DNA of 64,000 nucleotides, from positions 310,001 through 374,000 of the forward strand of contig CAWCMS010000003.1 in assembly GCA_963796675.1 (NCBI GenBank), read 5' to 3'. A program made the position numbers and the translations under genes. Positions 41,505 to 49,395 of the stretch are shown here, piece by piece. A model generated the notes under the pieces. That model saw only the letters and a program-made list of their open reading frames with translations. It searched no databases and was not told the DNA's origin. How positions within the stretch are numbered: position 1 is the stretch's first letter; each line of letters opens with the position of its first letter. The stretch comes from CAWCDJ01 sp963796675. GTDB lineage: Bacteria > Acidobacteriota > Terriglobia > Bryobacterales > Bryobacteraceae.

Positions 41505-44500
41505 ATGCGGACCAGGATGAGCAGAAGACACAAGCTTCTGGAATCCCGTAGCTTGTGCGAAGCGAAGCGGCTCCAGCGGTGGCTGCCGCTATTGATCTTA
41601 TCCGTGCTGATGGCGTCAACGGCTATGGTTTGCTACGGCCAGGCCGTATTCGGCGTGATCCGAGGTTCGGTCGCCGACAGCAGCGGGCTCCCGATTGCAG
41701 GAGCAAAGGTCACCACACTCAATCAGAACACACGCGAACTGCGGTCCGCGACAACAGATGTCCAAGGCGACTTCGTGTTCCCGGCACTGATTCCCGGCTC
41801 TTATATCGTGGCTGTAGAAGTCAGCGGATTCAAGAAGTACGAAAAGAAGGACGCAGTCCTGACGGCTGAGGGACACCTGGATGTCGGCCGGTTGACCCTC
41901 ACGGTCGGGCAGGTCACGGAGACGGTTCAGGTGACGGCTCCCGCCACACCGGTGCAGACCGCCAGCGCGGAGCGCTCCGCGACCATCACGGCGAAACAAG
42001 CTGCTGAACTGCCCGTACTTTCACGCAACATCAGCCACTATCTCCTCCTGATCCCCGGGGCGGTCTCGCAGTCCGGCCAAGGCACCGATTCGGCATCCAG
42101 CCAGACGGATCCGTTAGTGCCGCTGCCGAACGTCGGCGGGGTGCCGGCATTCCTCAGCAACTTTTCGGTTGACGGCATCAACAACGTCGAAGACGGCACC
42201 GCCGGGTGGGTCAACTCCCACGTCAACCCGGATGCGATCGGCGAAGTTAAGGTCTTGTCGAACAACTACAGCGCCGAATACGGTCGAAACGCCGGAGCGG
42301 TGGTCAACGCCGTGACCAAGAGCGGCACGCAGAGCTTCCATGGCATGGCTTACACGTACTGGCGCCACGAGCAGTTCAACAGCGGCGCGTTCTTCGACAA
42401 CCAGTCCGGCGTGGCTAAGGCGAGGGACCGCTATCACATGTACGGCGGTAACATTGGAGGGCCCATTTATTGGCCCGGAAAGTTCAACCGCAACAAAGAC
42501 AAACTCTTTTTCTTTGTTTCCGAGGAGGGCACCTGGCTCAACAGCTCCCAAACCTCCAGGTACACGATGCCCACGGCGCTCGAGCGCGCCGGAGATTTTT
42601 CGCAAACCCTCGATACCAGCAACAAGACGCCTACGATCACGGACTCTTCCACCGGCTCGCCGTTTCCGGGCAACGTCATTCCGTCCACCCGGATCGACGC
42701 CAACATGCAGAAGATGATGAACGTATTTCCGCAGCCGAATTACTTCAACCGGGCGATCAGCGGCGGCAGCTATAACTACATCACACCGATCCAGCCGGTT
42801 CACACCACCCGGCCCGAGACGATTGTGCGCCTCGATTACAACGTAAATGACCGGCTGCGCCTCTATTTCCGGGGCAACCGTTACCAAAACTATATTCACT
42901 ACCCCTGGGGCGTCGGACCGCCGGCGTGGGCCGACCTGGTCGAAACGGATCAGTACAAGACCAGCGGTGGCGTACTCAGCGCCAGCTACACCTTCAGTCC
43001 GACGCTGGTAAACGAGATGTCCTTCGGGGCCAAGGGCCATCACCGCTATAGCGCCGATTGGGATACGAACACCCTGAACAACCTGACGCGGACGAAACTC
43101 GGGATCACGATTCCGCAGTTTCATCCGGAGATCAACCCGTATAATCTGATTCCGGGCATCAGCTTTAGCGGGGTCACCGGCTCGGCCAGCATGTCTTGGG
43201 ACGGCCGCTTTCCGCTGATCGCCATGTATCAGGACTATTCGCTTATCGACAGCGTCACCAAGGTTTACAACGGCCACACCATTAAAGCAGGGGTGGATTT
43301 CGAAGCCATCTACACCAAGAACGGCGACAACGGAACCTTCGCAGGCAACTTCGCCTTCACGCAGAGCACAACGAATCCCTTGGACTCCGGTTGGGCCTAC
43401 TCTAACGGGCTGTTGGGCAACTTCTATTCGTATTCGGAATCCACGTCGCGCCCGCGCCAATTCGATTATGCGCGCAGCTTCGAGTGGTACATACAGGACA
43501 CCTGGAGAGCCACCCCCAGGCTCACACTCGACTATGGCATACGGTTCTCCTACCGTTGGCCCGACTGGAATCCGACCGGGCAGGCCGCTTCGTTCGATCC
43601 ATCGCGGTTTGATCCGTCCAAGACCGTCACCCTCTACCAGCCGGCCTTTGATTCCACGGGGAAACGGGCGGCCTTGAATCCGCTCACCGGCGCCTATTCG
43701 CCGGCGGTGCTGATTGGCGCGATTGTGCCGAATTCGGGCAACATCACCAATGGCATGGTGTCCGGAACGGACTCCAGTTATCCGCGCGGATTTATGCAAC
43801 AGCAGGGCATCCAATTCGGCCCGCGCTTCGGCTTCGCCTACGATCTGAAGGGCGACGGGAAGACGGCCATTCGCGGCGGATTCGGTCTGACCTCGTTTTC
43901 GGGCGAAGACAGCATCATGCGCAACCTGGCGCTGAATCCTCCCGCCCAGTACACACCGATTATTTACTACTCCACCGTTTCGACGTTCATGAACGCCGGC
44001 ACGAACCTCTTCCCCTCGAGCGTCACCGGAGTGGCCGCTTCCGGTGAGAGCCCCTCTTACTACAACTACAGCATTGGGGTGCAGCGGGCAGTCGGGTTCG
44101 ACACCGTGTTGGATATCGCTTATGTCGGTACCTTGGGGCGGCACCTGTGGATGTACCAGAACCTGAACACGCTGCCTTACGGCGCGCGCTTCCTGTCGTC
44201 GAGCATCGATCCGACCACCGGCAAGGCCCTGGCGGACACGTTCCTGGCGCCCTATCGCGGCTACAGCAGCGTCACGGTGCGGCAGAACGGCGGCACGTCG
44301 AACTACAACTCGCTCCAGGTGCAGGCGCACCGCCGCTTTACCGCGGGCATGCAGATGGACTTCGTCTGGACCTGGTCGAAAGCGCTGGATTATGGAATGT
44401 CGGGCTACAACCTGGGGAACGATGCGTCCACGAACATGCCGGTCTATATGCCGCGGCGGTGGAACTACGGGCTCTCCAATCTGGATCACACGCACAACGT

Positions 44501-45047
44501 GAAGATCGCCTGGGTGTGGGACGTCCCGTCGCTGACAAAGCTCTGGAAGAACCGCGTGGCCTGGGCGGTCGGCAATGGCTGGCAACTGGCCGGAATCGCA
44601 ACGTTCCTGAGCGGCACTCCAGCGAGAATCGGCTTCAGCCTCTCGGATGGCGCGGACCTCACCGGAGGCGGCGATGGCCAGCGCATCATGCAGTCGGGAA
44701 GCGCTGTCCTGGCGAAGAGCGATCGCACTTTCTACCGCTACTTCGATACCTCCGTATTCGGACGTCCGGCACTGGGCAGCCTGGGTACGGCTCCGCTGAT
44801 TTCCTACCGCGGACCTGGCATCAATAACTGGGACATGTCGCTGAAGCGGGATTTCAGTATCAAAGAAAAGGTCAAGCTGGAGTTCCGTATGGACGCTACC
44901 AACGCGTTCAACCACACCCAGTTCAACAGCGTCGATTCGACGGCGCGATTCGATGCATCCGGCAACCAGATCAGCCAGACCTTCGGCCGCATCAACGGCG
45001 CCCGTGCGCCGCGGCGCATGCAGGCCGCGCTCCGGCTGATCTTCTAG
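41505..45047 (+). CDS. Large carboxypeptidase-regulatory/TonB-dependent outer-membrane protein
   Basis: An 1180-residue outer-membrane protein of the Oar/acidobacterial TonB-dependent type. A basic N-terminus and signal segment (about residues 27-46, ending VCYGQ) lead into a carboxypeptidase-regulatory-like domain (about 48-135: GVIRGSVADSSGLPIAGAKV then EVSGFKKYEK). A plug domain (about 150-270) contains LPVLSRNISHYLLLIPG and EFGRNAGAVVNA-like EYGRNAGAVVNAVTKSG. The rest is a long barrel with aromatic-rich strands, and the protein ends APRRMQAALRLIF with a terminal Phe as expected for Bam substrates. It should import oligosaccharides. It heads an operon with two GH29 genes (gap 31 bases). 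Confidence 0.9.
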   Translation: MRTRMSRRHKLLESRSLCEAKRLQRWLPLLILSVLMASTAMVCYGQAVFGVIRGSVADSSGLPIAGAKVTTLNQNTRELRSATTDVQGDFVFPALIPGSYIVAVEVSGFKKYEKKDAVLTAEGHLDVGRLTLTVGQVTETVQVTAPATPVQTASAERSATITAKQAAELPVLSRNISHYLLLIPGAVSQSGQGTDSASSQTDPLVPLPNVGGVPAFLSNFSVDGINNVEDGTAGWVNSHVNPDAIGEVKVLSNNYSAEYGRNAGAVVNAVTKSGTQSFHGMAYTYWRHEQFNSGAFFDNQSGVAKARDRYHMYGGNIGGPIYWPGKFNRNKDKLFFFVSEEGTWLNSSQTSRYTMPTALERAGDFSQTLDTSNKTPTITDSSTGSPFPGNVIPSTRIDANMQKMMNVFPQPNYFNRAISGGSYNYITPIQPVHTTRPETIVRLDYNVNDRLRLYFRGNRYQNYIHYPWGVGPPAWADLVETDQYKTSGGVLSASYTFSPTLVNEMSFGAKGHHRYSADWDTNTLNNLTRTKLGITIPQFHPEINPYNLIPGISFSGVTGSASMSWDGRFPLIAMYQDYSLIDSVTKVYNGHTIKAGVDFEAIYTKNGDNGTFAGNFAFTQSTTNPLDSGWAYSNGLLGNFYSYSESTSRPRQFDYARSFEWYIQDTWRATPRLTLDYGIRFSYRWPDWNPTGQAASFDPSRFDPSKTVTLYQPAFDSTGKRAALNPLTGAYSPAVLIGAIVPNSGNITNGMVSGTDSSYPRGFMQQQGIQFGPRFGFAYDLKGDGKTAIRGGFGLTSFSGEDSIMRNLALNPPAQYTPIIYYSTVSTFMNAGTNLFPSSVTGVAASGESPSYYNYSIGVQRAVGFDTVLDIAYVGTLGRHLWMYQNLNTLPYGARFLSSSIDPTTGKALADTFLAPYRGYSSVTVRQNGGTSNYNSLQVQAHRRFTAGMQMDFVWTWSKALDYGMSGYNLGNDASTNMPVYMPRRWNYGLSNLDHTHNVKIAWVWDVPSLTKLWKNRVAWAVGNGWQLAGIATFLSGTPARIGFSLSDGADLTGGGDGQRIMQSGSAVLAKSDRTFYRYFDTSVFGRPALGSLGTAPLISYRGPGINNWDMSLKRDFSIKEKVKLEFRMDATNAFNHTQFNSVDSTARFDASGNQISQTFGRINGARAPRRMQAALRLIF

Positions 45048-45078
45048 CAGATCGGGCTGCGCGTTACAAGGGGCTCCC

Positions 45079-46410
45079 ATGGCTCTCCCGCTGCTGAACC
45101 GACGCCAGGCGCTGGCTTCGATCGCCGCCTCTTGCTGCCCCGCCGCTAAGGCTCAGGCGGCGGGGCCCGCCATGCCTACCCCCGAACAGGCCGCGTGGCA
45201 GGACATGGAGCTTGAAATGTTTCTCTGCCTCGATCCATGCACGTGGCAGGGGCGTGAGTATGACGATCACTCGCTTCCGGCCGGCGCGATCCATCCGGCG
45301 AAGCTCGATACGGACCAGTGGGCGGAAGCGGCCCGAAGCATGGGCGCGCGGCAAATCGTCTTCGTCGCCAAACACACCGGTGGATTCTGCTGGTGGCAGA
45401 CGCAGACCAGTTCCTACGGCTTGAAGGAAACCCCGTGGCGTGGCGGCGAGGGAGATGTGGTTCGCAACCTGGCCGCCTCCTGCCGCAAAGCCAACCTAAG
45501 ACTCGGACTCTACCTGAGCCCGCACGACGACCAGTTTGGCGCGAAAGTCTCCGGCCGCTGCAAGACTCCCGAAGAACAGGACCGGTATAACCAGGTCTTC
45601 CGCGCCCAGTGGACCGAACTCCTCAGCCGCTACGGCGACGTGAGCGAAGTCTGGTTCGACGGCAGCACCATCATCGACGTTGGCGACATCCTGGCGCGAT
45701 ATGCGCCGAAAGCCATGGTCTTCCAGAGCCGCCATGCGACCCTCCGCTGGGTGGGCAATGAGAACGGCATAGCGCCCTACCCGTGCTGGAACGCCATACC
45801 CGCCGCGGCCGCCGGAAGCGGCGTCGCCACCGCGCGAGACGGAACGCCCGCCGGTGACGTCTGGATGCCGGTCGAGTGCGATGCCCGGATTCGCAGCACC
45901 TGGTTCTGGAATCCGGGCAATGCCCACACGCTAAAGAGCGTCGACCAACTCGTCAGCATGTATCTCCAAAGCGTGGGGCACGGCGGAGTCCTGCTGCTGA
46001 ATCACACACCCGATACCACGGGTCTGATCCCGGATGCGGATGTCCGGCGCGGCGCCGCATTCGGTGCGGAGCTGCATCGCCGCTTCGGGCGCAGCCTGGC
46101 GGAAACCGCCGGCAGCGGCGAAATCGTGGAGCTGAAACTGTCTCGCGCCATGACGTTCGATTGCGCCGTCGCCATGGAAGACATTCTTGGCGGTGGCGAG
46201 CGGGTGGGCGACTACAGGCTCGAAGCGTTTACCGGCGGCGACTGGAAGGAAATCGCCCGCGGAACCGCGGTGGGACACAAGAAGATCGACACGTTTCCGG
46301 CTGTCACCGCCGGACGCGTGCGGATTCGCGTGATGGAAGCCGCCAGGAGCCCGATGATCCGGCGGCTGGCTGTTTACCACACGGAAGGGGATCCAAAGGA
46401 AATCGCATGA
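45079..46410 (+). CDS. GH29 alpha-L-fucosidase-like protein, divergent tandem copy 1
   Basis: A 443-residue GH29-like protein with an exported N-terminus LNRRQALASIAAS. The nucleophile region SEVWFDGSTIIDVG and FVAKHTGGFCWWQT are present. Two changes affect substrate-binding positions: the usual F-H-F-G segment reads MFLCLDPCTW, removing the conserved His and Gly, and the second His of K-H-H is Thr. The neighbouring copy keeps VHFG. Copy 1 may therefore have a different substrate or be a binding protein. It ends ATGA-overlapped with copy 2, so both are translated in a coupled way. Confidence 0.83.
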   Translation: MALPLLNRRQALASIAASCCPAAKAQAAGPAMPTPEQAAWQDMELEMFLCLDPCTWQGREYDDHSLPAGAIHPAKLDTDQWAEAARSMGARQIVFVAKHTGGFCWWQTQTSSYGLKETPWRGGEGDVVRNLAASCRKANLRLGLYLSPHDDQFGAKVSGRCKTPEEQDRYNQVFRAQWTELLSRYGDVSEVWFDGSTIIDVGDILARYAPKAMVFQSRHATLRWVGNENGIAPYPCWNAIPAAAAGSGVATARDGTPAGDVWMPVECDARIRSTWFWNPGNAHTLKSVDQLVSMYLQSVGHGGVLLLNHTPDTTGLIPDADVRRGAAFGAELHRRFGRSLAETAGSGEIVELKLSRAMTFDCAVAMEDILGGGERVGDYRLEAFTGGDWKEIARGTAVGHKKIDTFPAVTAGRVRIRVMEAARSPMIRRLAVYHTEGDPKEIA

Positions 46411-48068
46411 ATCGACGGGAATTCTCGAAGTATCTGGCCTTGGCCGGACTGGCTCCGGCAGTGAATGCGGCGCCCGCCGCGGCCATGGCACGTCCCAGTG
46501 CGGAGCAGCGCGCCTGGCAGGACATGGAACTGGAGACGTTCGTCCATTTCGGTCCGCTGACATGGCGGCCCAATGAGAGGGACCGCACTCTGCCCGCCGC
46601 CGGCGACATGAATCCCTCCAAGCTCGATACGGAGCAGTGGGCCGACGTGGCGCAGTCCATGGGTGCGAAGCAGTTGATCTTTGTCGCGAAGCACGCGGCG
46701 GGCTTCTGCTGGTGGCAAACCGATACGACTCCCTACAGCGTGAGGAACTCTCCGTGGAGGGGCGGCAAGGGCGATGTGATGAAGGATATCGCCGAATCCT
46801 GCCGCAAGCGCAATCTGAAGCTCGGCGTCTATCTCAGCCCTGCCGATCAGTACCTGGGAATTCGCGTGGCCGGGCGCGGCACCGACGAGGCGGCGCAGCA
46901 GAAGTACAACGCCGTTTACCGGCAGCAACTCACCGAGGTCCTCTCCCGCTATGGCGAGATTTCGGAAGTCTGGTTCGATGGCAGCCTGGTGGTGGACGTG
47001 GGCGACATCCTGAAGCGCCACGCTCCCAAGGCCATGGTCTTCCAGAGCAAGTATGCGACGGTCCGCTGGGTGGGCAACGAGAGCGGCTTCGCGCCCGATC
47101 CAAACTGGAACGCGGTCAGCGAAGCAGCGGCGCGCTCCGGGGTCTCCACCGCCAAGGATGGGGATCCGGACGGCACCGCCTGGCTGCCCAGTGAGGTGGA
47201 CACGCGGCTCCGGGCGGGCTGGTTCTGGAGCCCGACCAATGAAAACACGCTCAAGAGCCTGGATGAGCTGATGGCCATCTACTACCGTAGCGTGGGCCAT
47301 GGCGCGGTGCTGCTGATGAACCAGACTCCCGACCGGACGGGCCTGATCCCTGAGCCGGACGTGCGCCGCACCGCCGAGTTCGGCGCCGAGATCCGCAAGC
47401 GGTTCGCCGACCCCTTGGCCGAGTCGCATGGCAGCGGCCGGACGATCGAATTGGATCTCAAGCGGCCCCGCCGCATCGACCACATTGTGGCGATGGAGGA
47501 CCTCGCGCAAGGGCAGCGCGTGCGCGAGTATCGCGTGGAGGGCCTGGCCGGCGGCGAGTGGAAGGAACTGGTGCGCGGGACTTCGGTGGGGCAGAAAAAG
47601 ATCGACGTGGTGCGGCCGGTAGAGGTCGCGAAAGTGCGGTGGACGGCGCTTCAGGCGGCTGACACGCCCGCGATCCGGCGCCTGGCACTCTACGACGTCG
47701 GCGGCCAGGGCGGAGTACGGGCCGCCGCAGCGTCCACACCGGCCTACCGCACGATCAAGCAGTGGAGCACGGCAGGAGTTACCGCCGAGGGATTGACTTG
47801 GGATATCGACCTCGCGCCGTACTGTCAGGAAGCGGGGCAATATGAGATCGAGTTATTCACCACGGGCGGGTCGGGCGGTGTAGCGGTGCAATCGACAGCC
47901 CTGGTGATGGCCGGCGTGCCGGCTCCGGAGTTTGTAACCCGGGTGCCGAACCGCGGCAATGTCTACCATTTAAATCTGCCCAGCATCGACCCCGACATGA
48001 AGCTCCGGCTGGTAATCAGCCGACGCGGCGGCGATGCCTATGGGCAAGTCGTTCTGCGCGAGCAGTAG
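46407..48068 (+). CDS. GH29 alpha-L-fucosidase-like protein, tandem copy 2 with extra C-terminal domain
   Basis: A 553-residue relative of the preceding protein, clearly a tandem duplicate (for example WRGGKGDVMKDIAESCRKRN against WRGGEGDVVRNLAASCRKAN). It has a Tat-like start MNRREFSKYLALAGLAPAV, the segment METFVHFGPLTW-like ETFVHFGPLTW with the substrate His, FVAKHAAGFCWWQT, and the nucleophile in VWFDGSLVVDVG. Beyond the shared discoidin-like domain it has about 110 extra residues, beginning near AAAASTPAYRTIKQWSTAG and ending RGGDAYGQVVLREQ. The start codon overlaps the stop of copy 1. Confidence 0.87.
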   Translation: MNRREFSKYLALAGLAPAVNAAPAAAMARPSAEQRAWQDMELETFVHFGPLTWRPNERDRTLPAAGDMNPSKLDTEQWADVAQSMGAKQLIFVAKHAAGFCWWQTDTTPYSVRNSPWRGGKGDVMKDIAESCRKRNLKLGVYLSPADQYLGIRVAGRGTDEAAQQKYNAVYRQQLTEVLSRYGEISEVWFDGSLVVDVGDILKRHAPKAMVFQSKYATVRWVGNESGFAPDPNWNAVSEAAARSGVSTAKDGDPDGTAWLPSEVDTRLRAGWFWSPTNENTLKSLDELMAIYYRSVGHGAVLLMNQTPDRTGLIPEPDVRRTAEFGAEIRKRFADPLAESHGSGRTIELDLKRPRRIDHIVAMEDLAQGQRVREYRVEGLAGGEWKELVRGTSVGQKKIDVVRPVEVAKVRWTALQAADTPAIRRLALYDVGGQGGVRAAAASTPAYRTIKQWSTAGVTAEGLTWDIDLAPYCQEAGQYEIELFTTGGSGGVAVQSTALVMAGVPAPEFVTRVPNRGNVYHLNLPSIDPDMKLRLVISRRGGDAYGQVVLREQ

Positions 48069-48079
48069 GGCGGCAAAAT

Positions 48080-49336
48080 CTAGCTCCACTTCATCAGTTC
48101 CCGCGACTCGATCTTCGATTCGTCGAGCTCGATGCCGTAGCCTGGGCGGTCGGGCAGCGCGAAATGCGCGCTCTCGAGCTCCAGAGGATGACTTTCGAAA
48201 TGGTAGTAGGACTGCATCTTGAGTATCAGGTACTCGGCCAGCGGACAGACGGCGGGCGATTGGCTCGCGATCAGGTGCAGCGCTGCGTGCAGGCTGTGGC
48301 CGTGCGGGATTACCGGCACGTCGAATAGCGAGGCCACCGCGCAGATCTTCTGCAGCTCGCTGGTGCCGCCGCACCATTCCGGATCGCACTGCACTACGCT
48401 GAGTGCCCCCGCCTGCAAGTAGTCGTAAACCTCCCACCTGCCCTGAATGTGCTCCCCCGAGGCCACCGGAATCGACGTTCCGTGCCGCAGTTGGACAAAG
48501 CTGCCGATCTTTTCGGCCTGCGTCGCTTCCTCGATCCAGCGTGGGCGGTACCGCTCGACCTGGCGCGCCCATTCGAGCGCGTAGGTAAGGTCCCATCCGC
48601 TGTAAACGTCGAACATCAGCTCCGTATCGTCCCCGACCGCCTCTCGCAGCAGGCGGACGGTCTCTACGTTCTTCTTCATCCCTTCGTAGCCGTCGCCGGG
48701 ACCGTAAGCGAGAAACCACTTCTGATAACGGAAGCCCCGGCTCTTCACTTCGAGCGCGCGCGGCTGGACCTTTTCAGGTTCGAGCGAATAACCAAGGCAG
48801 CTTGCGTAGGCCTCCACGCTCGTGCGGGTCGGCCCGCCCAGCAGGCGATAGACCGGCGTCTTGAAGTAGCGGCCGCGCAAATCCCAAAGCGTGTTGTCGA
48901 CGGCGCTGATCGCCATCAGATAGTGGCCGCGCCGGGCGTGACGGTTGGAGCGGTAGAGCTCGTCCCACAGCTTCTCTTGCGCCAGCGCGTCCTTGCCCAT
49001 CAGGAACGGCCGGAGCTGTTCGTGAACCACGATCGCCACTTCCTTGTCGATCGGCCCGTAGAAGCCCTCGACGCCGGCATCCGTCCCGATCTTCAGATAC
49101 AACGCGGAGACCGGCAGGTTGGCGGGCTGCGGAGTTCCGTCGTGATAGGGCGCCGGCCGCTGGTCGTCATAGATGTAGAGCGGATTGACCTGGTATTGCT
49201 GGTCGATGCCGCGCATGGTTTGGCGATGCCCGCGTACCTGCCAGATCTCCACGGCGGCGATCTTGGCCGGCTTGCTCTGCGCGAACGCGGCGACGGCGGG
49301 AAGGGCAGCGAGGAAACGGCGGCGGTTGAGCGTCAC
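48080..49336 (-). CDS. Exported enolase-superfamily sugar-acid dehydratase (rhamnonate-dehydratase-like)
   Basis: A 418-residue protein with a Tat-like signal (TLNRRRFLAALPAVAAFAQ). The capping domain is followed by a barrel with metal ligands in ELMFDVYSGWD (Asp), RWIEEATQAE (Glu) and VASGEHIQGRW (Glu, His). The C-terminal WCGGTSELQKI and VPVIPHGHSLHAAL resemble L-rhamnonate dehydratases, which act on 6-deoxy-L-sugar acids. Beside fucosidases, L-fuconate or L-rhamnonate is a fair guess (inference). The start is a GTG with TACAAT (49344-49349) 7 bases upstream. It is convergent with the GH29 pair. Confidence 0.83.
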   Translation of the reverse strand: MTLNRRRFLAALPAVAAFAQSKPAKIAAVEIWQVRGHRQTMRGIDQQYQVNPLYIYDDQRPAPYHDGTPQPANLPVSALYLKIGTDAGVEGFYGPIDKEVAIVVHEQLRPFLMGKDALAQEKLWDELYRSNRHARRGHYLMAISAVDNTLWDLRGRYFKTPVYRLLGGPTRTSVEAYASCLGYSLEPEKVQPRALEVKSRGFRYQKWFLAYGPGDGYEGMKKNVETVRLLREAVGDDTELMFDVYSGWDLTYALEWARQVERYRPRWIEEATQAEKIGSFVQLRHGTSIPVASGEHIQGRWEVYDYLQAGALSVVQCDPEWCGGTSELQKICAVASLFDVPVIPHGHSLHAALHLIASQSPAVCPLAEYLILKMQSYYHFESHPLELESAHFALPDRPGYGIELDESKIESRELMKWS

Positions 49337-49343
49337 GTGGCTT

Positions 49344-49349
49344 ATTGTA
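49344..49349 (-). promoter_or_regulatory. -10-like TACAAT for the leaderless GTG-start dehydratase
   Basis: TACAAT on the minus strand ends 7 bases before the GTG at 49336. Confidence 0.45.
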
Positions 49350-49395
49350 GAACTGCCGCACGCGCCGTGGTAAACCTGATTGGGGGTAAATCGAG

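Noticed and set aside
42114..45080. A 988-codon open frame antisense to the TonB-type gene
   Set aside because: It mirrors a well-supported gene, has no recognisable domain or ribosome site, and long antisense frames are expected at this GC content.
45876..46406. A 177-codon upstream extension of the second tandem GH29 gene
   Set aside because: It would overlap most of the end of copy 1 in another frame; the ATG at 46407 starts a Tat-like signal and overlaps the upstream stop as ATGA.
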